Source: Parasedimentitalea denitrificans
Lineage (GTDB): Bacteria; Pseudomonadota; Alphaproteobacteria; Rhodobacterales; Rhodobacteraceae
Direction of reading: 5' to 3'
NCBI RefSeq assembly: GCF_011813015.1
Contig: NZ_QHLQ01000003.1
Location: 203,501 to 267,500, forward strand
Length of the DNA stretch: 64,000 bases
The translations under genes and the position numbers were made by a program. How positions within the stretch are numbered: the first letter of the stretch is position 1; every line of letters begins with the position of its first letter. The notes beneath the pieces are model-generated. The model was not told the origin of the DNA, did no database searches, and worked only from the letters and a program-made list of their open reading frames with translations. Below are positions 45,855 through 55,383 of the stretch, one piece after another.

Positions 45855-46247
45855 ATGAGTGAATTTTCCAACGCATTGACCGCATCGTCGAGTGGCCTGA
45901 AAGCTCAGGCCAACCGTCTGCGTCACGTTTCCGAAAACATCTCGAATGCGGATACACCTGGATATCGTCGTAAGACAGTCCCATTTGAATCCGTGCGCGA
46001 CATGAATAGCGACGTTGAAGCAGTTAGGGTCGGTCGGGTCCATCTGGACCGCACAGATCTTACACAGGTGTATGACCCGTCGCATCCAATGGCTGACCAA
46101 AGTGGTCACTACGAAGGGTCAAACGTCGATCTGATGATCGAGATCGCTGACGCCCGCGAGGCCCAGCGCAGCTACGAAGCTAACCTAAAAATGTTCGATC
46201 AAACGCGGCAAATGTCCGCCTCTTTGATGGAATTACTACGCAGATAA
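45855..46247 (+). CDS. flgC: flagellar basal-body rod protein FlgC
   Basis: 130 residues. Rod subunit with the N-terminal signature RLRHVSENISNADTPGYRRK and the C-terminal MIEIADAREAQRSYEANLKMF that makes the coiled-coil core. Follows flgB by 14 bases with GGAGG upstream. Confidence 0.97.
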   Translation: MSEFSNALTASSSGLKAQANRLRHVSENISNADTPGYRRKTVPFESVRDMNSDVEAVRVGRVHLDRTDLTQVYDPSHPMADQSGHYEGSNVDLMIEIADAREAQRSYEANLKMFDQTRQMSASLMELLRR

Positions 46248-46269
46248 CTAGAACCAGAGGAGATCCAGA

Positions 46270-46566
46270 ATGGATATTCGCAGTCTTTCCGCCGCCAGTG
46301 GCTATGCAGCAGCACGCCCAGCGACCAAAATCGACCCCGAGCACGCAGGCAATGATGCCGGCGCGCTTCTGAAGAATAGTTTTCAGGACTTTACTGCAAC
46401 CCTGCAACAAAGTGAGCAAACATCTGTTGCTGCCATGACAGGTGGTGCAGACCCGCATGCGTTGGTTCAGGCACTGGCCCAAACAGAACTGGCTGTTGAA
46501 ACAGCCGTGACCGTTCGGAACAAGGTCGTAGAGGCCTACCAAGAAATCCTACGGATGCCGGTCTAA
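46270..46566 (+). CDS. fliE: flagellar hook-basal body protein FliE
   Basis: 98 residues; joins the MS-ring to the rod. C-terminal half shows the FliE pattern: ALVQALAQTELAVETAVTVRNKVVEAYQEILRMPV. Exported without a signal peptide. Three bases ahead of fliQ. Confidence 0.94.
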   Translation: MDIRSLSAASGYAAARPATKIDPEHAGNDAGALLKNSFQDFTATLQQSEQTSVAAMTGGADPHALVQALAQTELAVETAVTVRNKVVEAYQEILRMPV

Positions 46567-46569
46567 GCC

Positions 46570-46842
46570 ATGATGAGCGAAGGGCAATTCTACGACACTC
46601 TGCGCCAGGCAATGTGGACCGCCGTTATATCGTCGACTCCAATCCTGACCGTTGCGCTGGTTGTCGGGCTGAGCATCGGTCTGTTTCAGGCCCTAACTTC
46701 GGTCCAGGAAATGACCCTGACCTTTGTGCCTAAACTGGCTGCCATCGTGGTCGTCTTTTGGATGACCATGGGCTTCATGACACAAACGATGCTGGCCTTT
46801 TTTCATGGCCACATCATTCCTCTGATTATTGGAGCCTCCTAA
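46570..46842 (+). CDS. fliQ: flagellar export apparatus protein FliQ
   Basis: 90 residues with two membrane helices (about 17-40 and 53-77). SSTPILTVALVVGLSIGLFQALTSVQEMTLTFVPKL is typical of the family, which forms the export gate with FliP and FliR. The TAA shares one base with the flgF start. Confidence 0.96.
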   Translation: MMSEGQFYDTLRQAMWTAVISSTPILTVALVVGLSIGLFQALTSVQEMTLTFVPKLAAIVVVFWMTMGFMTQTMLAFFHGHIIPLIIGAS

Positions 46843-47555
46843 TGGAAACCGCAGGTTACGCTACACTATCCCGTCAATCAGGCCTGATGCGCGAAATGCA
46901 GGTCGTGGCGAACAACATCGCCAACTCGGCCACAACCGGCTATCGGCAGGAAGGTCTGATTTTTTCAGAATACATCCAGTCAGGGCCTGAACAATCGTCA
47001 TTGTCGATGGCGCGGGCCAACATCCGCAATACATCGACAGAACAAGGCGCACTGACCAAAACCAACGGCACCTTTGACCTCGCTATCGAAGGTGATGGTT
47101 ATTTCAAGGTCGAAACCCCGATGGGCGAACGCCTTACACGGGCTGGTGCCTTCTCGCCAAATGCTGATGGTGATCTGGTCACAGCTGATGGATATCGGGT
47201 TCTGGATGGCGGTGATTCACCGGTCTTCGTTCCCGGCGATGCCGAAACCATTAGCATCTCTGCAGATGGCACAATCAGCGCGGATGGCACTCCACTGGGC
47301 CAGATCGGACTATTCATGCCAACCGAATCACACACCATGGTGCGCGAAGATGGGGTGATGTTCCGAGTAGATGGCGACATCGAAGAGACTGATCAGGCAC
47401 AAATCCTGCAAGGGTTTGTCGAAGGATCCAACGTCAACGCAATTTCCCAGATGGCCCGGATGATCGAAATCCAGCGCTCTTATGAAATGGGTCAAAGTTT
47501 CCTTGAAACCGAAGACCAGCGCATCCGCAACGCCATCAAAAACCTAATTAAGTAA
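46842..47555 (+). CDS. flgF: flagellar basal-body rod protein FlgF
   Basis: 237 residues from the ATG at 46842, chosen by the one-base overlap with fliQ and the family N-terminus (METAGYATLSRQSGLM). The VVANNIANSATTGYRQEG motif and the C-terminal MARMIEIQRSYEMGQSF mark a rod protein. Precedes flgG. Confidence 0.95.
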   Translation: METAGYATLSRQSGLMREMQVVANNIANSATTGYRQEGLIFSEYIQSGPEQSSLSMARANIRNTSTEQGALTKTNGTFDLAIEGDGYFKVETPMGERLTRAGAFSPNADGDLVTADGYRVLDGGDSPVFVPGDAETISISADGTISADGTPLGQIGLFMPTESHTMVREDGVMFRVDGDIEETDQAQILQGFVEGSNVNAISQMARMIEIQRSYEMGQSFLETEDQRIRNAIKNLIK

Positions 47556-47577
47556 TACGAATCGAAGGAGAATCCCG

Positions 47578-48363
47578 ATGCGTGCCCTAAAGATTGCAGC
47601 CACCGGAATGAGCGCACAGCAAATGCGCGTCGAAACCATTTCGAACAACCTCGCCAACATGAATACGACCGCCTACAACGCGCGCCGTGCGGAATTTGCC
47701 GATCTCCACTATCAGCAGGTTTCCCGTGCAGGCACCGTTAACTCCTCGGATGGTACTGTGCTGCCAACTGGTGTTCAGGTTGGTTTGGGTGTGCGTCCTT
47801 CCGCGATCTCAGTCCATCTCGCTCAGGGTGCGCTGACACAAACCGGCAACGATCTTGATGTAGCAATTGACGGCAAAGGTTACCTAGAAGTGACGCTGGC
47901 GTCGGGTGAGCCGGCCTTTACGCGTGACGGTTCACTGAAGCGGTCGGCCGAGGGTTTGATCGTCACCTCTGACGGATTGGCTGTTTCCCCCGATATCACC
48001 ATCCCGTCAGACGCACGCAGCATTTCGATCAATGGCGAAGGCGAAGTCTATGCCTATTTTGATGACGCCGCCGAAGGTCAGCTGCTAGGTCAGTTAACCC
48101 TGTCAGGCTTTGCTAACCCAAAGGGACTTGAGGCACGCGGCAACAACCTGTTCACCGAAACAGAAGCATCAGGTGCACCAGTGGTTTCCACACCCGGAGA
48201 AGATGGCTTGGGATCATTGCGCCAAGGCTACATCGAGGCCAGCTCGGTTGATGCAGTACGCGAAGTCACCGAACTGATCGAAGCCCAGCGCGGCTATGAA
48301 ATGAACGCCAAAGTCATCTCGGCAGTCGACCAGATGATGAGCGCAACAACGCAGGTGCGCTAA
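47578..48363 (+). CDS. flgG: flagellar basal-body rod protein FlgG
   Basis: 261 residues, distal rod subunit. N-terminal RALKIAATGMSAQQMRVETI followed by NNLANMNTTAYNARRAEF, and C-terminal VTELIEAQRGYEMNAKVI. The TAA overlaps the flgA start by one base. Shine-Dalgarno AAGGAG upstream. Confidence 0.97.
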   Translation: MRALKIAATGMSAQQMRVETISNNLANMNTTAYNARRAEFADLHYQQVSRAGTVNSSDGTVLPTGVQVGLGVRPSAISVHLAQGALTQTGNDLDVAIDGKGYLEVTLASGEPAFTRDGSLKRSAEGLIVTSDGLAVSPDITIPSDARSISINGEGEVYAYFDDAAEGQLLGQLTLSGFANPKGLEARGNNLFTETEASGAPVVSTPGEDGLGSLRQGYIEASSVDAVREVTELIEAQRGYEMNAKVISAVDQMMSATTQVR

Positions 48364-48779
48364 TGAAACTGGTCCTCACATTCTTGATGGTTCTGATGGC
48401 TCAATCCGGTTGGGCAGACACCTTGGTGCCTGTGCGCACAATCAGGGCCAAACAAATCATCCATGCCGAAGATCTGGCTTACAAGTCGGTAGATATTGCG
48501 GGGGCCTTTTCAGATCCGGCCGAGTTGATAGGCCAAGAAGCCAGAGTATCGCTTTACGCCGGACGCCCCATTCGCCCTGGCGACGTTGGCCCGCCAGCAA
48601 TTGTTGAGCGTAACGATTTGGTGGTGCTCAAATTTCGCCGTGGCGGACTATTAATTTCAACCGAAGGCCGTTCCTTGGGCCGCGGTTCAGAAGGCGACAT
48701 CATTCGAGCAATGAATTTGTCGTCTCGCAGCACACTATCCGGGCGCATTGGCGCTGACGGTTCTATTGAGGTAAGATAA
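48363..48779 (+). CDS. flgA: flagella basal-body P-ring formation chaperone FlgA
   Basis: 138 residues, the short alphaproteobacterial form (SAF domain only; enterobacterial FlgA is about 219). The signal peptide is residues 1-19 (LTFLMVLMAQSGWAD), so the protein is periplasmic. The SAF core includes QIIHAEDLAYKSVDIAG and GRPIRPGDVGPPAIV. Helps FlgI form the P-ring; flgI is not in the window. Confidence 0.93.
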   Translation: MKLVLTFLMVLMAQSGWADTLVPVRTIRAKQIIHAEDLAYKSVDIAGAFSDPAELIGQEARVSLYAGRPIRPGDVGPPAIVERNDLVVLKFRRGGLLISTEGRSLGRGSEGDIIRAMNLSSRSTLSGRIGADGSIEVR

Positions 48780-49519
48780 TGCACAAGAAATTGACACTGG
48801 CCAGAATGGCAGTATTGGGATTGGCTTTGCTAAGTGCCTGTGGGCGCATGGACCATATCGGCAAAGAGCCCAGCTTTACACCTGCCAATGAAACCCCCGA
48901 ACACGTGGCAATGCTTTGGCAGGGCCTGCCGAACAGTACCCAGCCCCAGCGCACGGTCGACAGCTCATCGCTTTGGAGCGGTGAGAGACAGTCCCTTTTG
49001 GGCGACCGCCGCGCTGTTCGCAAAGGCGACATCCTAACTGTCGTCATTGAAATTGACGAAAAAGCCGAAATCTCAAACGGTACGTCTCGTTCCCGTTCGG
49101 GTGACGAATCAATGGGCGTTTCCAACCTGCTGGGCGTTCCACAGCGCATCGACGAACATTTGCCTGATGGGGCATCCATGGCGACCGCAGTCGAACTGGG
49201 CAGCAGCAGCAGCACAACAGGCAAGGGATCGGTCAAACGGAACGAAAAATTGACCTTGCGGGTCGCGGCAACCATTGTCGATGTTCTGCCAAACGGTGTT
49301 CTGGCGATCAATGGATCTCAGGAACTGCGGGTAAACTTTGAAATGCGCGAACTGCTGGTATCCGGATTTGTGCGGCCCGAAGACATTAGCCGACAGAACG
49401 AAATCACCTACGATAAAATTGCTTCGGCCCGTGTTTCCTACGGTGGTCGTGGGCAAATCTCCGATGTGCAACAGCCGCGCTATGGCCAGCAGTTGCTTGA
49501 TGTCGTCCTGCCATTCTGA
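48779..49519 (+). CDS. flgH: flagellar L-ring lipoprotein FlgH
   Basis: 246 residues. Lipoprotein signal with lipobox LSAC (Cys22), placing it in the outer membrane. SLWSGERQSLLGDRRAVRKGDILTVVIEI is the family core, followed by GVLAINGSQELRVNFEMRELLVSGFVRPEDI. Overlaps flgA by one base. Confidence 0.97.
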   Translation: MHKKLTLARMAVLGLALLSACGRMDHIGKEPSFTPANETPEHVAMLWQGLPNSTQPQRTVDSSSLWSGERQSLLGDRRAVRKGDILTVVIEIDEKAEISNGTSRSRSGDESMGVSNLLGVPQRIDEHLPDGASMATAVELGSSSSTTGKGSVKRNEKLTLRVAATIVDVLPNGVLAINGSQELRVNFEMRELLVSGFVRPEDISRQNEITYDKIASARVSYGGRGQISDVQQPRYGQQLLDVVLPF

Positions 49520-49527
49520 GGGTTCCC

Positions 49528-50019
49528 ATGTTATCAAAACTACTGCCCGTAATCCTACTCATCATCGGCACCGGCGGCGGCATTGGTGCTGGCATAATGC
49601 TGGCACCCGAACCTGAGGTACACGAAGCCATCGCAGGAGAAGCTCACCAAGCTCCTCCTGCGGAGGAAGAGGCTCACGCCGAAGGCGAGGCCCCACAGTA
49701 CATATATGTAAAACTGGCCAATCAGTTTGTTGTGCCTGTGGTCGAGCGCGATGAATTGTCAGCCTTGGTCGTTATGTCGCTGAGCCTAGAGGCCGTTGAT
49801 GGAATGAGTGATCAGATTTATGCCTTGGAGCCAAAACTGCGAGACACACTTTTGCAGGTTCTGTTCGATCACGCCAATATGGGTGGGTTCCGCGGCGCCT
49901 TTACCCGGTCGGACGTCATGCGACCACTGCGCACGGCCCTACGTGAGGCAGCACAGAGAGAAATTGGCACAGACATTAAGGACGTCTTGATCCTGGATAT
50001 ATCCCGCCAGGACGTCTGA
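49528..50019 (+). CDS. FliL-like basal body-associated protein (second FliL paralog)
   Basis: 163 residues: N-terminal membrane helix (about 5-25, ending GAGIMLAPEP), an acidic Ala/Glu/His-rich linker (28-58), and a periplasmic FliL-like domain (about 60-163) with YIYVKLANQFVVPVV and EIGTDIKDVLILDISRQDV. FliL stabilises the stator around the rod. Another FliL is at 59868-60389. Last gene of the flgB operon, before the 50047 terminator. Confidence 0.82.
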   Translation: MLSKLLPVILLIIGTGGGIGAGIMLAPEPEVHEAIAGEAHQAPPAEEEAHAEGEAPQYIYVKLANQFVVPVVERDELSALVVMSLSLEAVDGMSDQIYALEPKLRDTLLQVLFDHANMGGFRGAFTRSDVMRPLRTALREAAQREIGTDIKDVLILDISRQDV

Positions 50020-50046
50020 CTTTCACCAAACGGCGCTAACGAACGA

Positions 50047-50079
50047 AAAAGGGCCAAACCTATTAGGTTTGGCCCTTTT
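50047..50079. terminator. strong bidirectional terminator
   Basis: Fourteen-base arms AAAAGGGCCAAACC and GGTTTGGCCCTTTT around TATTA, with A and T flanks. It ends the rightward flgB operon and the leftward export operon. Confidence 0.93.
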
Positions 50080-50150
50080 ATTTTGAACACTGACTGCGCA
50101 GTCTTGCTAAGTTACGCGTGAGCTTCAGTCATAGAAACTACAGCTTACAA

Positions 50151-50552
50151 TCAAGCATGCCCAAGCAGTTGTGCCTCAAGCTTCTTGATACGCTCCAGCT
50201 TCTGGCGCTTGCGCTCATCATCTGCCATAGTCTGAACCGCATGTTTACGGCCAAATGCCTTGCGGACCTGGTCCATTGCCTTGAGCTTGCGCGCCGTAAC
50301 TTGAGCGAGCTCGATGTTGAGCTGCCGACGCGTCCGGCTGTGCCAGCCTTGCCATAACAAATCAGCGCCCAGCGCACGCATGGCATGGTCATTTTCAGCT
50401 TGTTGGCGTGTTTCCTTTATCTGGGCATCAAGCTTGGCGATTTTCCCACGCAAAGCGGCGTCCTCATCCAGGATCGGTTTGATCTTGGCATGCTCACGCA
50501 AGTACTGTGCTTCGGTAACGGCCGCCATTTGATCCAGTTTTTTCTGATTCAT
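50151..50552 (-). CDS. coiled-coil protein in FliJ-like position
   Basis: 133 residues, nearly all helix with heptad-like spacing (about 1-60 and 80-130), highly charged, Lys/Gln/Ala rich, no signal peptide. It is the last gene of the sltF-flhA-fliR-flhB run; its ATG overlaps the flhB stop by one base. Length, coiled-coil content and linkage fit FliJ, the soluble central stalk of the FliI ATPase, which is otherwise missing from the window. No sequence signature proves it. Confidence 0.65.
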   Translation of the reverse strand: MNQKKLDQMAAVTEAQYLREHAKIKPILDEDAALRGKIAKLDAQIKETRQQAENDHAMRALGADLLWQGWHSRTRRQLNIELAQVTARKLKAMDQVRKAFGRKHAVQTMADDERKRQKLERIKKLEAQLLGHA

Positions 50553-51637
50553 CAGACCTGTCCTTTAGCGCGCTGTCGTATTTTTTCTGCGAACCGAATA
50601 GCTGCAGCCACCGGTGCGTAATGTTCTTCCAAGATCTCATCACCGACCTCGATCGTTGCATGCAAAGCCCGCGCCGTTGGCGGATCGCTGTGAATTGGAA
50701 TTGCATGTTCATTCGCAATCTGGCGGATTACTGCCGCAACGTCATCGACCCCTTTGGCAACACAGGTCGGAGCAGTTCCACGTTCACGACCCCACTGCAG
50801 CGCAACCGCATAGTGGGTTGGGTTAACGATAATAACATCAGCCTTAGGAACCTCGGCAATCATCGAATTCATAGAGATTTCCATCGCGCGTTGACGTCGC
50901 TTGCCCTTCATTTCAGGATCCCCTTCGGACTCCTTCGTCTCATCCTGGATTTCTTTGCGCGACATCATATTTTTGCGGTGATGTTCAGCATGTTGGAAAC
51001 CGGCATCAATCACACCGATTCCAAGCGATATAACCAGCGCAATAAACAGAAATTCCATCCCCAACTGAGCCAACAAAGCGACCACTGTAAAGGCGCTGGT
51101 CGCGGAGGAGGCAATCATCTCTGGCAGGCGCAGGTTCATATAGAACCCAAGGCACACCGAATAGAGCACCAGCTTGGCAAAACTTTTGCCGAACTCAAAA
51201 AGCCCGGCGCGCCCAAATTTATTCTTGGCATTGGAAATGACAGAAATGCGCGACAGCTTCATCGCTAGTTTGCTGGGCGCAAATACAAGAGCCTTTTGGC
51301 CGATTATTGATAAGAGCACCAAAGCAAAAGGTATGAAGAACCACGGCAGAACGGCGCTACTGACTGCAGACATCAACCCGCCGGTCGGAGCGGCAGCCGG
51401 GCCTTCAAAAAACAACTGTGCCAAACGATCAGGTTGATCCAGAAACATCATCAAGGCCGATCCAAGTGACCGAACAGAACCGGCGCCAAAGGCGTAGAAG
51501 GCAACGACTAAACCGGCATAAGCAGCAGCCACCGAGAGATCAGTGGATTTAGCAACTTCACCTTTTTCCCGCGCCTTTTTTAGTTTTTCCGGCGTCGGGT
51601 CAAATGACTTGTCTGTATCATCGTCCTGTCCGCTCAT
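50552..51637 (-). CDS. flhB: flagellar biosynthesis protein FlhB
   Basis: 361 residues. An N-terminal basic stretch (DPTPEKLKKAREKGEVAKS) leads into four membrane helices (about 30-215) and the cytoplasmic autocleavage domain with NPTH at 272-275. FlhB switches export specificity after hook completion in response to FliK. Overlaps fliR by four bases. Confidence 0.97.
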   Translation of the reverse strand: MSGQDDDTDKSFDPTPEKLKKAREKGEVAKSTDLSVAAAYAGLVVAFYAFGAGSVRSLGSALMMFLDQPDRLAQLFFEGPAAAPTGGLMSAVSSAVLPWFFIPFALVLLSIIGQKALVFAPSKLAMKLSRISVISNAKNKFGRAGLFEFGKSFAKLVLYSVCLGFYMNLRLPEMIASSATSAFTVVALLAQLGMEFLFIALVISLGIGVIDAGFQHAEHHRKNMMSRKEIQDETKESEGDPEMKGKRRQRAMEISMNSMIAEVPKADVIIVNPTHYAVALQWGRERGTAPTCVAKGVDDVAAVIRQIANEHAIPIHSDPPTARALHATIEVGDEILEEHYAPVAAAIRFAEKIRQRAKGQV

Positions 51638-52410
51638 GGCATCCCACCTCCGGGATCAGCAAAGAACGTCATCAAGGCCTCGCTCCAGACCTTTAGGATC
51701 ATTGGGCTGGCAACCATGAGAATGAACAATCCACCAAACGTAATCACCGGCGCACCAACGAAAGCAACCATCAGTGACGGCATGGCTCGGTTGATGACAC
51801 CAAGGGTCAGATTGTACAGCACCGACGCAATCAGAAATGGTGCGGCCAAGGTAAACGCCAACGAAAAGGCGCTTGAAACTCGATAGACACCCCATTCAGA
51901 CAACCCGCTACCGTCTGGGAACTCCCCGGCTGGGAACATCTGGTAGGAGTAGATCAAAAACTCGGCAACGCGGACGTGTAACCCCATCATCATTGCCAGG
52001 GCCAAGCCGCTGATCAGCAAAACTGCACCAATGGCAGGCATCGGTTCTGACCCAATACCACCAAGAACCTGGGACAAAGATGTCGCTTGCGCCGCCATTG
52101 ACCCGGTTGTCTGAAGAACATGAACAAAGAACCGAATACTGGCCCCAAGCGCCAAACCGATGATCGATTCTGTCACCACAAATTTGGCATAGTGCATCAG
52201 GCTGTCAGGTTGTGGGAAAACGGGCAAGGCTGGCGCCACGATAAACGTGAACGCCAGCGCAATCGCCAGTTTGATACGTGTCGACACATACTGCTCTCCG
52301 AACCCGGGGAGCATCGCGGTGACAGCCGAAACACGCAGGAACACAATGGCCCCTTGCCAGAACCCAGCCCCCAAGAGCGCTACAAGTTCGGCCGACAGAA
52401 ACGGCGTCAT
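51634..52410 (-). CDS. fliR: flagellar biosynthesis protein FliR
   Basis: 258 residues, about six membrane helices. AFTFIVAPALPVFPQ and the SEPMPAIGAVLLISGLALAMMMGLH segment are family-typical. Export gate component with FliP and FliQ. Coupled to flhA and flhB by four-base overlaps. Confidence 0.95.
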   Translation of the reverse strand: MTPFLSAELVALLGAGFWQGAIVFLRVSAVTAMLPGFGEQYVSTRIKLAIALAFTFIVAPALPVFPQPDSLMHYAKFVVTESIIGLALGASIRFFVHVLQTTGSMAAQATSLSQVLGGIGSEPMPAIGAVLLISGLALAMMMGLHVRVAEFLIYSYQMFPAGEFPDGSGLSEWGVYRVSSAFSLAFTLAAPFLIASVLYNLTLGVINRAMPSLMVAFVGAPVITFGGLFILMVASPMILKVWSEALMTFFADPGGGMP

Positions 52411-54500
52411 GCGGCGACCATTCCTACCAGTGCCGGACGGGCATCCAATCCGATTTCCTCAAAGGATAGCACTGGGTTTGCAATACCTCGCGCCTTTAGG
52501 ATTGTGCGCAGGTAACGGCGGCGGCGGGTCGATGTGACCACTGCAGGGAATATTCCCTGTTCGGAAATCATATTCAGCCTATCAGACAGCCCCTCAGCCA
52601 GTTGATTAAAGAGATCCGGTGGCAAGGCGATATCCATCCCACCATTCTGAGTGTCTATCTGGTAGGTCGAGAATTTATCTTCCCACTCCGGAGCCAGCTG
52701 AACCAACGGGATGGTTCCGTCTTCACGTTTCATTTCGGCAACCAGCTGGAAACCAAGACGCTGGCGAACAAGTTCGCAGATCATCTCTGGCTGAGTGCTT
52801 TGCATCCGGGCCTCAGCAATGGCCTCTAGGATCAATGGCATATTCCGGATTGAAACTTTCTCATCCAGCAATAGACGAAGAACCGCATGCAACGTATCGA
52901 TTGGCACTTTGTCCGGGATCAGTTCATCCAAAAGCTTTTTGTTGGCCTCGGACCGGAACGTATCAGACAATTGTGTCATCTCGTTCAACAGACGGCGCAG
53001 TGACTTCAAGGTCAGCAGTCTAGAGAAGTTCTGCTTCATTACCTCGAGCAGGTGTGTCGCCAGAATTTCCGGTGGGGAAACGATTGTAGCACCAATCAGC
53101 GCGGCGTCTTCCTGGTGTGTCGTCGAAATCCATCGTGCTGGCGCACCATAGACTGGCTCAGTCACATCTGTGCCACTGGGAAGGGACTCATGTGAGTCTG
53201 GCATCAGCGCCAGCACCATATCCGGATGCAAAGTACCACGGGCCTGTTCAACCCCTTGCACCTTGATCAGGTAAGTTCCTGTTTGCAGCTCAGGCTCATC
53301 CGTCAGTCGAATTTCAGGTAGAATCAAGCCAAAGACACCCGCCACATGGGTCCGCATGTTGGCAATTCGGGTATCCAGACCTGTTCCCGCATCCAGCACC
53401 ATACCAACCAGATCCGGCGCAAACTCCAGGTGCACATCATCCAGATCCAGAATGTCACCCAATGGCTTCGCAGCTACGGCTTCTGTGCCTTCTTCGATCT
53501 GCTCTTCAATTTCGGCCTCTGCCTCTGCAGCGATCTTTTTGTGCATCTGATATGCTATGAAGCCAAGAACTAAGCCTCCGATCATAAAGGGGACAAAAGG
53601 CAGCCCCGGCACCAAGGCAAACAGGCACATCAAGATGGAGACAGTTGCCAATGCTGCAGGATGCCTGCCCAGCTGATCACCAATCGCAACGTCAGTTGTA
53701 CCCTGGTTTCCACCGCGGGCCAGCAACAGGGCTGCAGCGATCGAAATGATTACCGATGGGATCTGTGAAACCAGACCATCACCAACAGTCAAAATGGCAT
53801 AGGTTTCAAACGCCGCGCCAATAGGCATACCCTGAACCAGAACACCCATGGCCAATCCCATGAGCAAGTTCATCATGGTAATCAGCAAACCGGCAACAGC
53901 ATCGCCTTTTACGAACTTCGACGCACCGTCGAGGGACCCGTAGAATGTGGTTTCCTGCTGTTCCCGCTCACGTCGCTCTTTGGCGCCGGCGTGGTCAATC
54001 GCACCCGAGGACAAATCCGCGTCGATTGCCATCTGCTTGCCCGGCATCGCATCCAAGGCAAAACGGGCGCCGACCTCGGCCATGCGGGTTGCACCCTTGT
54101 TGATGACCATAAAGTTGACGATCAACAGGACGCCAAACACCACCAAGCCCAAGAATACGCTGCCGCCCATGACGAACTGCGCAAATCCCTGAATCACGTT
54201 ACCAGCCGCGTCAGTCCCTGTATGACCCTGGCCAATGATCAGCTTGGTCGATGATACGTTCAACGACAGTCGCAGCATCAATGAAGCGAGCAGAACCGTT
54301 GGAAAAGCGGAAAATTCCAGCGGCCGCTCGATAAACAGAGTGATCGTAAAGATTAGGATCGCCAAACCAAACGAGGCGGCGAGCCCAACATCAAGGATCC
54401 AGGCAGGCACAGGCAAGATCATCATTACAATGATCGCCATCAGCGCAAGCGCTAGCAATATGGTCGGGCTGAACAGCTCTTTTGTTGATAGATTAGGCAC
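52407..54500 (-). CDS. flhA: flagellar biosynthesis protein FlhA
   Basis: 697 residues. Eight membrane helices in the first 320 residues, including the FHIPEP-type cytoplasmic loop region (RMAEVGARFALDAMPGKQMAIDADLSSGAI), then a large cytoplasmic domain (about 345-697) that docks chaperone-substrate complexes. The ion-driven core of the export gate. Follows sltF by 12 bases. Confidence 0.97.
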   Translation of the reverse strand: MPNLSTKELFSPTILLALALMAIIVMMILPVPAWILDVGLAASFGLAILIFTITLFIERPLEFSAFPTVLLASLMLRLSLNVSSTKLIIGQGHTGTDAAGNVIQGFAQFVMGGSVFLGLVVFGVLLIVNFMVINKGATRMAEVGARFALDAMPGKQMAIDADLSSGAIDHAGAKERREREQQETTFYGSLDGASKFVKGDAVAGLLITMMNLLMGLAMGVLVQGMPIGAAFETYAILTVGDGLVSQIPSVIISIAAALLLARGGNQGTTDVAIGDQLGRHPAALATVSILMCLFALVPGLPFVPFMIGGLVLGFIAYQMHKKIAAEAEAEIEEQIEEGTEAVAAKPLGDILDLDDVHLEFAPDLVGMVLDAGTGLDTRIANMRTHVAGVFGLILPEIRLTDEPELQTGTYLIKVQGVEQARGTLHPDMVLALMPDSHESLPSGTDVTEPVYGAPARWISTTHQEDAALIGATIVSPPEILATHLLEVMKQNFSRLLTLKSLRRLLNEMTQLSDTFRSEANKKLLDELIPDKVPIDTLHAVLRLLLDEKVSIRNMPLILEAIAEARMQSTQPEMICELVRQRLGFQLVAEMKREDGTIPLVQLAPEWEDKFSTYQIDTQNGGMDIALPPDLFNQLAEGLSDRLNMISEQGIFPAVVTSTRRRRYLRTILKARGIANPVLSFEEIGLDARPALVGMVAA

Positions 54501-54512
54501 TTTGATGAGCTC

Positions 54513-55265
54513 TCATTCAATCATTATCAGGGCACGTGACGATGCAACGGAACCGGCCATAGGGACTAACGACCCCATGGAAACAGAACCTTGCGAAATC
54601 AGCGGTGACGGCGTGTGAAGACTGGCCAGTGGAAGCGGCCCATCAGATGAATTGCGACGGCGGGTTCGGCCTGGCAGAGCTGCTACCGTTGTTGCAGGTG
54701 ACAAATCGGCACGAATTCGATCGAAGCGTGCGGTGTAACGGTTTGCATAGGTCGGAGTGCGGGAGTGGTAAGCCCCGGCGGCCTTGGACCAATCGCCCAT
54801 TTCAGCGTATAATTTCTTGAGGAACTTGGCAGCGTATTGCGCATTCGCAACCGGGTCGAACATCTGATCAATCGAGTCGAATTCAGATCCGTGCCATTTG
54901 AAATTTATCTGGAAGCAACCAACATCAAAACTGCGGGCGCCGCGTTTGAAATGAGAAAAGACGTAGGCACGCGCCTCATCTTCGTTTTCAAACCACTTAC
55001 CAGCGCCCTCCATGTTCACAGTCCAAGGCCAAGGCTGCAGGCCCTGTTTACCGCCGCGTCCCGTTTCGGTTCTGGTAATTGTACGTAAAACATCCAGTGG
55101 CACGCCAGAATCCCGCGCCGCACGTTGCGCTGCCATATCACACAGCGCGGCCACGTGTTGCTTTGCGGATGCATGGGCACTGCCCATAGGTAACGCCCCA
55201 AATAGCATCGCCACGCAGAAAATTGCGGCGGTGATTCCCTTTAATTCAGGAAACACGCAACGCAT
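54513..55265 (-). CDS. flagellum-associated lytic transglycosylase (SltF-like)
   Basis: 250 residues from the ATG at 55265, which gives a normal 32-residue signal peptide (ITAAIFCVAMLFGALPMGSAHA). An ATG at 55307 with a better Shine-Dalgarno would make a 46-residue leader. SLT domain (about 45-185): catalytic Glu67 in RTITRTETGRGG, plus FDVGCFQINFKWHG and AAGAYHSRTPTYANRY. The C-terminal tail (190-250) is low complexity. It opens the flhA operon and resembles SltF of Rhodobacter sphaeroides, which opens peptidoglycan for the rod. It complements the single-domain FlgJ at 40598. Confidence 0.85.
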   Translation of the reverse strand: MRCVFPELKGITAAIFCVAMLFGALPMGSAHASAKQHVAALCDMAAQRAARDSGVPLDVLRTITRTETGRGGKQGLQPWPWTVNMEGAGKWFENEDEARAYVFSHFKRGARSFDVGCFQINFKWHGSEFDSIDQMFDPVANAQYAAKFLKKLYAEMGDWSKAAGAYHSRTPTYANRYTARFDRIRADLSPATTVAALPGRTRRRNSSDGPLPLASLHTPSPLISQGSVSMGSLVPMAGSVASSRALIMIE

Positions 55266-55383
55266 TACGGACGTTCTGCAGCACAATTCTTTGTTTTTAT
55301 TCGGCATTCTGCCTATTCCAGATTTGGGTTTTCCCTCCCCTAAGGTAGGCCCAGAGGATTGACAAAGAGTTATCGCGGAACGC

